Part shown: piece by piece, positions 27,831-34,861 of the stretch | Layout of the letters: each line of letters begins with the position of its first letter | Position numbering within the stretch: position 1 is the first letter of the stretch | Notes under the pieces: generated by a model | What the model saw: the letters and a program-made list of their open reading frames with translations, nothing else | Told to the model about the DNA's origin: nothing | Databases searched by the model: none | Program-made: the position numbers and the translations under genes | From: DASXKD01 sp963707905 | Lineage (GTDB): Bacteria; Actinomycetota; Actinomycetes; Streptosporangiales; Streptosporangiaceae | Length of the DNA stretch: 64,000 nucleotides | NCBI GenBank assembly: GCA_963707905.1 | Contig: CAVPSA010000027.1 | Coordinates: forward strand, 1-64,000 | Direction: 5' to 3'

Positions 27831-28250
27831 GTGACGCCGGAGGATCTCGCTCACCTGCGCCGGGCCCGCGACCTGATGGACCGCGACTACGCCAAGCCGC
27901 TGGACGTGCCGGCGATGGCGCGGCAGGCGCTGATGTCCCCGTCACATTTCTCCCGGCAGTTCCGCGCCGCGTACGGGGAGACCCCGTGGAGCTACCTGAT
28001 GACCCGGCGGATCGAGCGGGCCATGGCACTGCTGCGCCGCGGCGACCTCTCGGTGACCGACGTGTGCATGGAGGTCGGCTGTACCTCGCTCGGGTCGTTC
28101 AGCGCCCGGTTCACCGAGATCGTCGGGGAGACCCCGAGCGCCTACCGGGCCCGGTGCCACGACGCGGCCGCCGTGGTTCCCGGGTGCGTCGCCAAGATCT
28201 GGACCAGACCGAGCAGGATCAAAGAAGCGCAGGCCAGCCGGCCTGCGTAA
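27831..28250 (+). CDS. AraC-type HTH transcriptional regulator
   Basis: This 139-residue protein consists almost only of an AraC DNA-binding domain: two HTHs with PLDVPAMARQALMSPSHFSRQFRAAYGETPWSYLMTRRIERAMALLRRG and LSVTDVCMEVGCTSLGSFSARFTEIVGETPSAYRA. It has no ligand domain. The GTG at 27831 begins the conserved region. A VOC protein gene begins 10 bases after its stop, a very common actinomycete pair, so it probably controls that gene and itself. Confidence 0.92.
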   Translation: MTPEDLAHLRRARDLMDRDYAKPLDVPAMARQALMSPSHFSRQFRAAYGETPWSYLMTRRIERAMALLRRGDLSVTDVCMEVGCTSLGSFSARFTEIVGETPSAYRARCHDAAAVVPGCVAKIWTRPSRIKEAQASRPA

Positions 28251-28260
28251 CGTCGGTGGC

Positions 28261-28677
28261 ATGGAAATCAAGGTCTCACACAGCTTCATCACCGTCGACG
28301 ACCAGGACAAGGCGCTGGCCTTCTACCGCGACGCCCTCGGGCTCGAGGTCAAGGCAGACGCGCCGCTCGGCCCCTACCGCTGGCTGACGGTCGGCTCGCC
28401 GGACCAGCCCGGCGTCGAGATCGTCCTCGCCACCCCGGACATGGGGCACGGGCCCGACGACACCGAGGCGCTGAGGGCGCTGCTCGCCAAGGGCGCACTG
28501 CAGGCGGTCATCTTCACCACCGACGACTTCGACGCGACGTACGAACGGGTCCGCGCCAGCGGGGCCGAGGTGCTCCAGGAGCCGATCGACCAGCCCTACG
28601 GGGTCCGCGACTGCGGGTTCCGCGACCCCGCGGGCAACCACGTGCGGATCGGGTCGCCGATTCCGCAGCCCTCCTGA
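28261..28677 (+). CDS. VOC family (glyoxalase-like) protein
   Basis: This 138-residue vicinal-oxygen-chelate protein has two beta-alpha-beta-beta-beta modules: MEIKVSHSFITVDDQDKALAFYRDALGLEV in the first, and QAVIFTTDDFDATYERVRASGAEVLQEPIDQPYGVRDCGFRDPAGNHVRI in the second. The usual metal His/Glu positions are only partly kept, so it may be a metal-dependent lyase or dioxygenase, or a binding protein for toxic compounds. It forms a unit with the AraC regulator and ends in a strong terminator. Confidence 0.92.
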   Translation: MEIKVSHSFITVDDQDKALAFYRDALGLEVKADAPLGPYRWLTVGSPDQPGVEIVLATPDMGHGPDDTEALRALLAKGALQAVIFTTDDFDATYERVRASGAEVLQEPIDQPYGVRDCGFRDPAGNHVRIGSPIPQPS

Positions 28678-28704
28678 GCGGCGCGGCCAGCCACCCTGAC
28701 AGCT

Positions 28705-28736
28705 GCGGGGGTGACCGGAAACCCGGTCACCCCCGC
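28705..28736 (+). terminator. 14-bp hairpin after the VOC gene
   Basis: GCGGGGGTGACCGG and CCGGTCACCCCCGC form a perfect 14-bp stem with loop AAAC, 28 bases after the stop of the VOC gene. Confidence 0.85.
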
Positions 28737-28813
28737 CTTGCCGTTGCCGCACGGCCGGCGCCCGTCCGGGGAGATGGCGGGCTCCGTGGCCGGGATTGCC
28801 CCCGAACGGGGTG

Positions 28814-28859
28814 CATGAACAGTGCTTCATGAACTAGAGTTCATGAAGCACTGTTCATG
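28814..28859. promoter_or_regulatory. Perfect 22-bp palindrome upstream of ABC-TetR operon (operator)
   Basis: Two perfect 22-base arms (left arm begins CATGAACAGTGCTTCATGAA) are separated by two bases. Inside, TTCATGAA occurs in each arm. It lies 36 bases before the start of the ABC ATPase gene, in an AT-richer island that stands out from the surroundings. The operon it precedes ends with a TetR gene, so it is very likely the operator for that repressor. The size could fit two TetR dimers. Confidence 0.8.
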
Positions 28860-28895
28860 AGGTGCCGCCGGGATGCCGGGGGCCGAGGAGGCGGG

Positions 28896-29603
28896 ATGGC
28901 TGAGGTCGAGGTCCGGGACCTGACGAAGATCTTCGGGCGGGTCACCGCGGTGCAAGGGATGTCCTTCACCGCCCCGGCCGGGAAGGTGACCGGCTTTCTG
29001 GGGCCGAACGGCTCGGGGAAGACCACCACGCTGCGCATCGTGCTCGGCCTGGTCCGGGCCGACGCCGGAGCGGCACTGATCGGCGGTGTGCCTTACGGCC
29101 GCCTCGCCCGGCCGCGCCACACGGTCGGCGCGATGCTCGAGGCGACCGGCTTCCATCCGGGGCGCCGGGCCCGGGACCACCTGCGCGTCATCGCCGACGC
29201 CGCGGGCATCCCCGGCCGCCGGGTGGACGAGGTCCTGGCTCAGGTCGATCTCACCCCGGCCGCCCGGCGGCGGGTGCGCGGGTTCTCCCTGGGCATGCGC
29301 CAGCGCCTGGGCCTGGCTACGGCGCTGCTCGGGGACCCGCAGGTGCTGCTGCTCGACGAGCCGGCCAACGGGCTCGACCCGGCCGGCATCGCCTGGCTGC
29401 GTGGCCTGCTGCGCAGCCTCGCGGACGAGGGCAGGACCGTCATCGTGGCCAGCCACGTGCTCAGCGAGGTCGCCCAGACCGTCGATCACGTGGTGATCGT
29501 CAGCGCCGGGCAGGTGCGCTTCGCCGGCCCGCTGGACGAGATCGGCCCGACCAACAACGCCCTGGAATCGGCGTTCCTCAAGCTGACCGCCGCCGCCGGC
29601 TGA
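28896..29603 (+). CDS. ABC transporter ATP-binding protein (ABC-2 exporter type)
   Basis: This 235-residue ATPase begins MAEVEVRDLTKIFGRVTAVQGMSF. It has Walker A GPNGSGKT (36-43), signature FSLGMRQRLGLATALLG, Walker B QVLLLDEPANGLDPAG and the switch His in VIVASHVLSEV. The ATG lies after GGAGGCGGG. It powers the ABC-2 permease encoded 37 bases downstream. Such three-gene sets (ATPase, permease, TetR) usually export drugs or lipids and are derepressed by the exported compound. Confidence 0.92.
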   Translation: MAEVEVRDLTKIFGRVTAVQGMSFTAPAGKVTGFLGPNGSGKTTTLRIVLGLVRADAGAALIGGVPYGRLARPRHTVGAMLEATGFHPGRRARDHLRVIADAAGIPGRRVDEVLAQVDLTPAARRRVRGFSLGMRQRLGLATALLGDPQVLLLDEPANGLDPAGIAWLRGLLRSLADEGRTVIVASHVLSEVAQTVDHVVIVSAGQVRFAGPLDEIGPTNNALESAFLKLTAAAG

Positions 29604-29640
29604 CCTGCCGCGGGCCGGCCTACTGCCAAGGAGAGCAACC

Positions 29641-30381
29641 GTGCTGCATTTGATCCGCAGCGAGTTTCGCAAGCTCAGCACCGTCCGCAGCCCGTGGCTG
29701 CTGCTGGCAGCGGGCCCGCTGCTCGTCGTGGCCGGGGTCACCGGCCTGGTCCAATCCGGCGGCGACGTGCACGATCCTGCCGTGCAAAGCAAAGCCCTCG
29801 CGCACGTCGCCCTGGCCGCGCTGTTCACGCTGATCTTCGGCATCTTCGCCGTGGCCGGGGAGTACCGGCACGGCACGGTGACCGACACGTTCCTGTCCAC
29901 CCCGGCACGCGGCCGGGTGGTGGCCGCCAAGCTGGCCGTCTACGGCTCGGCCGGCGCCGTCGCCGGGCTGGTCTCTTCCGTGCTGGCGGTGGCGGTCACG
30001 GCCGCCTGGTGGGCGGCCAAGGGCGGCAGCTTCCACCTCTCGGCCGCCGGCTCCTGGCGCACCCTCGCCGGCGGGGTGGCGGTCAACGTCGCGTTCGCCG
30101 CGATCGGCGTGGGCGTGGGTGCGCTGCTGCGCAACCTGGCCGTGGCCATCGCGGCCGCGCTGGCGTGGATCGCCCTGGTGGAAGGCATCGCCGGGCAGCT
30201 CGTCGGCGCGGGCCTGGCGCGCTGGCTGCCGTTCAGCGCGAGCCAGGCGCTGGGCCGGGTGAACCTGACCGGCGCGGCCCGGCTCCTGCCGCAATGGGGC
30301 GGCGCGCTGGTGCTCGCCGGGTACGCCATCGCGTTCGCCGCCGCCGCGATGGTCACTACACTCAGGCGCGATGTCACCTAG
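29641..30381 (+). CDS. ABC-2 family transporter permease
   Basis: This 246-residue membrane protein of the ABC-2 type has six helices, the N-terminal MLHLIRSEFRKLSTVRSPWLLLAAGPLL and the cytoplasmic EYRHGTVTDTFLSTPARGRVVAAKL motif typical of NatB-like permeases. The GTG is preceded by AAGGAGAGCAACC. Its last 11 bases overlap the TetR gene, so the three genes form one transcript. Partner of the ATPase at 28896. Confidence 0.9.
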   Translation: MLHLIRSEFRKLSTVRSPWLLLAAGPLLVVAGVTGLVQSGGDVHDPAVQSKALAHVALAALFTLIFGIFAVAGEYRHGTVTDTFLSTPARGRVVAAKLAVYGSAGAVAGLVSSVLAVAVTAAWWAAKGGSFHLSAAGSWRTLAGGVAVNVAFAAIGVGVGALLRNLAVAIAAALAWIALVEGIAGQLVGAGLARWLPFSASQALGRVNLTGAARLLPQWGGALVLAGYAIAFAAAAMVTTLRRDVT

Positions 30382-31201
30382 GAAGCCTGCCGTGCTGCGC
30401 GACGAGAGCAGCCAGAACCTGCGCGACTACCTGATCGAGACCGCCGCCCGGCTGATCGATCAGCGCGGCAGCGCGGGCCTGGCCGTGCGGGACATCGCCC
30501 GGGAGGCCAAGGTCGCCGACGGGGTGCTCTACAACTACTTCGAGGACAAGGAAGACCTGCTCGTCCACGCACTGCTCGCACACGTCGGAAAGGTCATGGC
30601 CAGCGCGCCACAGCTGCTGCCGCCGCCGGGGGAGGGCACCGTCGCGGAGAACCTGCGGGTGTTCATCGACGGCGGCATCGCGAGCCTGCTACGGGTCACA
30701 CCGGCCTTCGCCGGGCTGATGTCCCAGCCGAAGGTGCTCACCCGGTTCCACGCGATGGTCGGCGGTGACGCGGCGTTCGACCCGGCCGCCGAAGACAGCG
30801 AAGCTGCGGCGGACAGCGAGGCCCAGGCGGACAGCGAGGCCCAGGCGGACAGCGAGGCCCAGGCGGGAGGCGGGCAAACCGTGCAGGGTGGCGCGCCAGG
30901 CGGCCATCAGGGCGGCGGGCCCGGTGCGGACCGTGACCGCGGAGCCAGCGGTGCGGAGCCTCGCGGGCTACCCGACCTGCTGACCGCTTACCTGCAAGGC
31001 GAGCAGCGCCTCGGCCGGATAGACGCGGCCGCCGACATCGATGCCGCCGCGTCGCTGATCGTCGGCGCGATGCACGGCCAGATCCTGCCCAGGGTGCTGT
31101 TCGCTCCGCCCGGGACCCCGGTCAGCATCGCCCCCGGCCTGTCCGCGCGGCTCGCGCACGTCGTGCTGGAAGGCATCGCCCCAGGAGCCCGGCGCACATA
31201 G
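30371..31201 (+). CDS. TetR family regulator with a repeat insertion
   Basis: This is a 276-residue repressor. The HTH (RDYLIETAARLIDQRGSAGLAVRDIAREAKVADGVLYNYFEDKEDLLVHAL) is standard. The ligand-binding domain is split by about 65 residues of low-complexity sequence (roughly 137-203), including DSEAQA three times, followed by a Gly-rich stretch. This makes the protein longer than the usual 190-220 residues. After it the domain resumes (LPDLLTAYLQGEQRLGRIDAAADIDAAASLIVGAMHGQILPR). It overlaps the permease gene. It should bind the palindrome at 28814 and autoregulate the export operon. Confidence 0.9.
   Translation: MSPRKPAVLRDESSQNLRDYLIETAARLIDQRGSAGLAVRDIAREAKVADGVLYNYFEDKEDLLVHALLAHVGKVMASAPQLLPPPGEGTVAENLRVFIDGGIASLLRVTPAFAGLMSQPKVLTRFHAMVGGDAAFDPAAEDSEAAADSEAQADSEAQADSEAQAGGGQTVQGGAPGGHQGGGPGADRDRGASGAEPRGLPDLLTAYLQGEQRLGRIDAAADIDAAASLIVGAMHGQILPRVLFAPPGTPVSIAPGLSARLAHVVLEGIAPGARRT
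30805..30870. repeat. 18-bp tandem repeat in the TetR gene
   Basis: The unit GCGGACAGCGAGGCCCAG occurs three times in a row, with a related partial copy before it. It is in frame and encodes ADSEAQ. Confidence 0.9.
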
Positions 31202-31217
31202 ACGCTGACAGGCGCCC

Positions 31218-31263
31218 GTGAATGTGAGCCTGGTGTTGCTCTTTGAACACCAGGCACATTCAC
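31218..31263. repeat. Palindromic intergenic element (copy 1)
   Basis: GTGAATGTGAGCCTGGTGTT pairs with AACACCAGGCACATTCAC, with a two-base bulge and a short loop. It lies between the convergent TetR and nitroreductase genes and probably ends transcription in both directions. The same left arm recurs near 59120. Confidence 0.7.
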
Positions 31264-31290
31264 GCGCCGTGCGGACGGCTGGCTGCGGGG

Positions 31291-31740
31291 TCAGGAAGCG
31301 TCGGCGGGTTCCAGGACGAAGACCGGGATCTGCCGGGTGGTCTTCTGCTGGTATTCGGCGTAGGGCGGGTAGGCGGCCACCGCGCGCTCCCACCACTGCG
31401 CCCGCTCGTCGCCGGAGACCTCCCTGGCGATCATGTCCTTGCGGTCCGGGCCGTCCTGGAGCTGCACGGACGGGTCCGCCCGGAAGTTGTAGACCCAGTG
31501 GGGATGGGTGGGGGCGCCGCCCTGGGATCCCACCGCCGCATACCGGCCGTCATGCTCGACCCGCATCAGCGGGGTCTTGCGCACCTTGCCACTGCGGACC
31601 CCGCGGTTGGTGATGATCACCACGGGCAGGCCGGTGTCACCCAGGGTGGTGCCCTGCGTCCCGCCGGAACCCTCGTACAGCTCGACCTGATCCCGGACCC
31701 AGGCCCGCGGGCTCGGCTCGTAGTCCTTCTCGTCTGGCAT
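31291..31740 (-). CDS. Deazaflavin (F420)-dependent nitroreductase family protein
   Basis: This 149-residue protein of the Ddn/PF04075 family has a split-barrel flavin fold that uses F420H2. Characteristic sequence: VVIITNRGVRSGKVRKTPLMRVEHDGRYAAVGSQGGAPTHPHWVYNFRADPSVQLQDG, and a C-terminal QQKTTRQIPVFVLEP. Family members reduce quinones, nitro compounds or unsaturated lactones. Presence of F420 fits an actinomycete. It is convergent with the TetR gene, and divergent from the MmgE/PrpD gene about 145 bases away. Confidence 0.92.
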   Translation of the reverse strand: MPDEKDYEPSPRAWVRDQVELYEGSGGTQGTTLGDTGLPVVIITNRGVRSGKVRKTPLMRVEHDGRYAAVGSQGGAPTHPHWVYNFRADPSVQLQDGPDRKDMIAREVSGDERAQWWERAVAAYPPYAEYQQKTTRQIPVFVLEPADAS

Positions 31741-31885
31741 AGCGCTAGTCAAGCACCCGGGCGCGGGCTCCGGGCGGGCAGGTGGCCGCGTGAGACCATG
31801 AATCGTCCCCAGCAGAAACCGCGGCGGGCGGCGCACCGGGCAGCCCGCCGGGCAGCCCGCCGGGGGACGGAGGAGAGGCAGGTTC

Positions 31886-33091
31886 ATGACCGCGCTGGCC
31901 CTGGCCCTGGCCGAGTGGGCGGACAGCCTCCAGCCGGCCCCCGGCGACCTGGCACTGGCCGACCGGTCGCTGCGGGACACGGTCGCGGTGGCGCTCGCCG
32001 CGAGCGGCCATCCGGTGACCCGGCTGGCCGCCGGGCTTCCCGATGGCGCCAGGTGGGCAGTTGCCGCCCACGTGCTGGACTTCGACGACCTGCACATGGA
32101 GTCGACCACGCACATCAGCGCGCTGTGCGTGCCGACCGCGCTGGCCACCGGCGGCGGTGCCCGGGGCTACCTCGCGGCGGCCGGGGTGATGGCACGGCTC
32201 GGGACCGCGCTGGGCTGGCCGCACTACTCGGCGGGCTGGCACGCGACCTGCACCGCGGGCGCACCGGCGTGCGCGGCGGGGGCGGCGGTGGCGCTGGGAC
32301 TCGATCCCGGCCAGATCGCCACCGCCATCGCGCTGGCCATTCCCGGTGCGGGCGGGGTGCAGCGGGCGTTCGGCACGGATGCCAAGTCGCTGCAGGCGGG
32401 GTTCGCGGTCGACGCCGGGATCCGGGCGGCGCTGCTCGCCGCCGCGGGCGCGCAGGCCGACTGGTCGGCACTGGAGGCGTGGCTGGCCCTGGTCGGCGGG
32501 GATCCGGCCGGGCCCGACCTGGCCGGGCCGGCCGTGCCCGGCGGGCTGGCCATCAAGATCTACCCCTGCTGTTATGCGCTCCAGCGCCCGATCAGCGCGC
32601 TCGCCGAACTGGCGGGCGACGGGCTCGATCCGGGCGCGGTGCGCCGCATCGTGGTGCGCACGCCCGAGGCGACCGTTGCCCCGCTGATCCATCACCGGCC
32701 CGGCACCGGCCTGCAGGGCAAGTTCAGCCTGGAGTATGCGTGCGCCGCCGCGCTCCTCGACCGGCATCCCGGGTTCGCCAGCTTCACCGACGAGGCGGTC
32801 CGCCGCCCGGCCGCCCGCCAGCTCACCGGCCTGGTGGAAACCGAACTCACGCCGGGCGGGTCCTGGCTGCTCGACGGCGAGCTGGCGGCGGAGGTGCACA
32901 CCGGCGGCGAGGTGCTGCGGGTCAAGCAGCAGTTCCCGCCTGGAGCGCCACGGCGGCCGCCTGCCGACACGGAGCTGCACGCCAAGCTCAGCGACTGCGT
33001 GGCCGGCCTGGATGCCGATCCGGCATCCTGGACCTGGCAGAACGCCGCGCAGGTGCTGGCGCGGTTCCTGCCCGCGGACGGCCGCCGGTGA
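31886..33091 (+). CDS. MmgE/PrpD family protein
   Basis: This 401-residue protein is related to 2-methylcitrate dehydratase (PrpD), iminodisuccinate epimerase and cis-aconitate decarboxylase. Seen here: AAHVLDFDDLHMESTTHISALCVPTALA, HYSAGWHATCTAGAPACAAGAAVALGLD, KSLQAGFAVDAGIRAALLA, KIYPCCYALQRPISAL. It is somewhat shorter than the usual 440-460. A GAGGAGAGG site precedes the ATG. The stop overlaps the GTG of the CoA-transferase gene, so the two act together, probably on a CoA-activated dicarboxylate. The precise substrate is not evident. Confidence 0.9.
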   Translation: MTALALALAEWADSLQPAPGDLALADRSLRDTVAVALAASGHPVTRLAAGLPDGARWAVAAHVLDFDDLHMESTTHISALCVPTALATGGGARGYLAAAGVMARLGTALGWPHYSAGWHATCTAGAPACAAGAAVALGLDPGQIATAIALAIPGAGGVQRAFGTDAKSLQAGFAVDAGIRAALLAAAGAQADWSALEAWLALVGGDPAGPDLAGPAVPGGLAIKIYPCCYALQRPISALAELAGDGLDPGAVRRIVVRTPEATVAPLIHHRPGTGLQGKFSLEYACAAALLDRHPGFASFTDEAVRRPAARQLTGLVETELTPGGSWLLDGELAAEVHTGGEVLRVKQQFPPGAPRRPPADTELHAKLSDCVAGLDADPASWTWQNAAQVLARFLPADGRR

Positions 33092-34308
33092 GCCCCGGGC
33101 AGGACAGCCCCGGGCAGGACAGCCCCGGGCACGGCAGCGCCGGGCCAGGCAGCCGGGAGCACGCGCTGCCGCTGGCCGGCCTGACCGTCGTCACGCTGGA
33201 ACAGGCGGTGGCCGCGCCGTTCGCCACCCGCCAGCTCGCCGACCTCGGCGCGCGGGTGATCAAGGTGGAGCGCCCCGGCACCGGGGACTTCGCCCGTGGC
33301 TACGACACCACGGTGCACGGCCAGGCGAGCTATTTCATCTGGCTGAACCGCGGCAAGGAGAGCATCGAACTCGACGTCAAGAGCCCCGACGGCAGGCAAG
33401 TACTGGCCGCCCTGGTCGCCCGCGCCGACGTCCTGGTGCAGAACCTGGCGCCGGGGGCGGCCGAACGCCTCGGGCTGGGCGCGGCGGAGCTGCGCGAACG
33501 TCACCCGCGGCTGATCGCCTGCTCGATCTCCGGGTACGGCCCCGACGGCCCGTACCGGCACAAGAAGGCCTACGACCTGCTGGTGCAGTGCGAGACCGGG
33601 CTGGTGTCCGTGACCGGGACCGCCGAGCAGCCGGCCAAGGTGGCGATCTCGATCGCGGACATCTCCGCCGGGATGTACGCCTACTCCGGCGTGCTCGCCG
33701 CCCTGTACGAGCGGGAGCGCACCGGGCAGGGGACCAGCTTCGAGGTGGCCATGCTGGACACGCTCGGCGAATGGATGAGCCAGCCGGTGTACTACACCGT
33801 GTACGGCGGCCAGCCGCCCCGGCGTACCGGGGCCAGGCACGCGTCCATCGCGCCCTACGGCCCCTACTCCGCGGCCGGCGGGGAGCAGGTGTTCCTCGGC
33901 CTGCAGAACGACCGGGAGTGGGCGGTGCTGTGCGAGAAGATCCTGCACCGGCCGGAGCTGGCCAGCGACGGCCGGTTCCGCACCAACCCCGACCGGGTCG
34001 CTCACGACGCGGAGCTGACCGTGATCCTCGAAGCGGCGTTCGGCACCATCCCGGCCGCACAGCTGGTGGCCGAACTGGACGAGGCGGGTATTGCCTGCGC
34101 CCGGCTCCGCTCTCCGGCGGAGTTCGCCGCGCACCCCCAGCTTGCGGCGAGGGACCGGTGGCGCGAGGTGGACACGCCGGGCGGTCCGGTCCGGGCGCTG
34201 CTGCCGCCGGTGAGCATGCCCGGCCGCGAGGCGGCGATGGGCGCGGTCCCGGCGCTTGGCCAGCACACCGCCGCCATCCGTGCCGAGCTGGGCTTCCCGC
34301 CCACGTGA
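33088..34308 (+). CDS. CaiB/BaiF family (class III) CoA-transferase
   Basis: This 406-residue formyl-CoA-transferase-type enzyme moves CoA between carboxylic acids. Family features: LAGLTVVTLEQAVAAPFATRQLADLGARVIKVERPGTGDFAR, and the catalytic Asp 163 in KKAYDLLVQCETGL. GQGTSFEVAMLDTLGEWM is also present. The GTG start overlaps the MmgE/PrpD stop (GTGA). The first 25 residues are a repeat, SPGQD SPGQD SPGHG, from a 15-bp tandem repeat, not part of the fold. The frame is open far upstream, but that region lies over the MmgE/PrpD gene in another frame and is not coding. Confidence 0.92.
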   Translation: MSPGQDSPGQDSPGHGSAGPGSREHALPLAGLTVVTLEQAVAAPFATRQLADLGARVIKVERPGTGDFARGYDTTVHGQASYFIWLNRGKESIELDVKSPDGRQVLAALVARADVLVQNLAPGAAERLGLGAAELRERHPRLIACSISGYGPDGPYRHKKAYDLLVQCETGLVSVTGTAEQPAKVAISIADISAGMYAYSGVLAALYERERTGQGTSFEVAMLDTLGEWMSQPVYYTVYGGQPPRRTGARHASIAPYGPYSAAGGEQVFLGLQNDREWAVLCEKILHRPELASDGRFRTNPDRVAHDAELTVILEAAFGTIPAAQLVAELDEAGIACARLRSPAEFAAHPQLAARDRWREVDTPGGPVRALLPPVSMPGREAAMGAVPALGQHTAAIRAELGFPPT

Positions 34309-34493
34309 CCCGCGGCGCCCCGGCCGCAGGCATGTGCGCGGATCTCCTGGCCTGTCACGGTTGTGGGCATTCTTACCCGCACGCCACCGCTGGCGAGAAT
34401 GGGTAATGCGACCTCTGCTGTGGCAGGCCACGCGCCAGGCAGTCTGTCAGTCATACGGGGGATCACCCCGGTTGACATAGACAGGAGATGGCA

Positions 34494-34691
34494 ATGTTCG
34501 CCAATTCATATAGCCACATGAAGATCGCCGCCGACCGCCAGCGCGAGCAGATCGCCGCCGCCGAGCAGGACCGCCGGGTCGCCGAGTCCCGCGCCATGAA
34601 GAGGTCGTCGCGCCAGGTCACCCGGGTCGGCCGGGGCTGGCGCCGGGCGCTGCGGACCGTCGCCATCGGCCGCCCGGTGCGCCCGGCGTAA
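34494..34691 (+). CDS. Small basic helical protein
   Basis: This 65-residue protein begins MFANSYSHMKIAADRQREQIAAAEQDRR, has a single charged amphipathic helix and a basic tail ending RPVRPA. GGAG lies 6 bases before ATG 34494 (an ATG six bases earlier is too close). A TTGACA lies about 20 bases upstream. It resembles, in size and composition but not in sequence, the small basic protein at 48819. The function is unknown. Confidence 0.55.
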   Translation: MFANSYSHMKIAADRQREQIAAAEQDRRVAESRAMKRSSRQVTRVGRGWRRALRTVAIGRPVRPA

Positions 34692-34861
34692 GGCGAGCGC
34701 CAGCTTCGCCGCGACCGCGCCAGGATCAGCGCCCCGCAGGGGGCCGGTCCTGGCGCGGTTTGCTGTCCGGCCTGGTTGCCTGGGCGCACCACGGCAGGGC
34801 CAGGTCAGGCGGGGAGTCACGGCCTCTATTCCCGCTGCTGACCTGCCGGTATCGTACGGGC

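Noticed and set aside
31243..33087. A long plus-strand frame leading into the CoA-transferase
   Set aside because: It lies over the nitroreductase and MmgE/PrpD genes in another frame and is Arg/Gly-rich. The CoA-transferase starts at the GTGA overlap at 33088.
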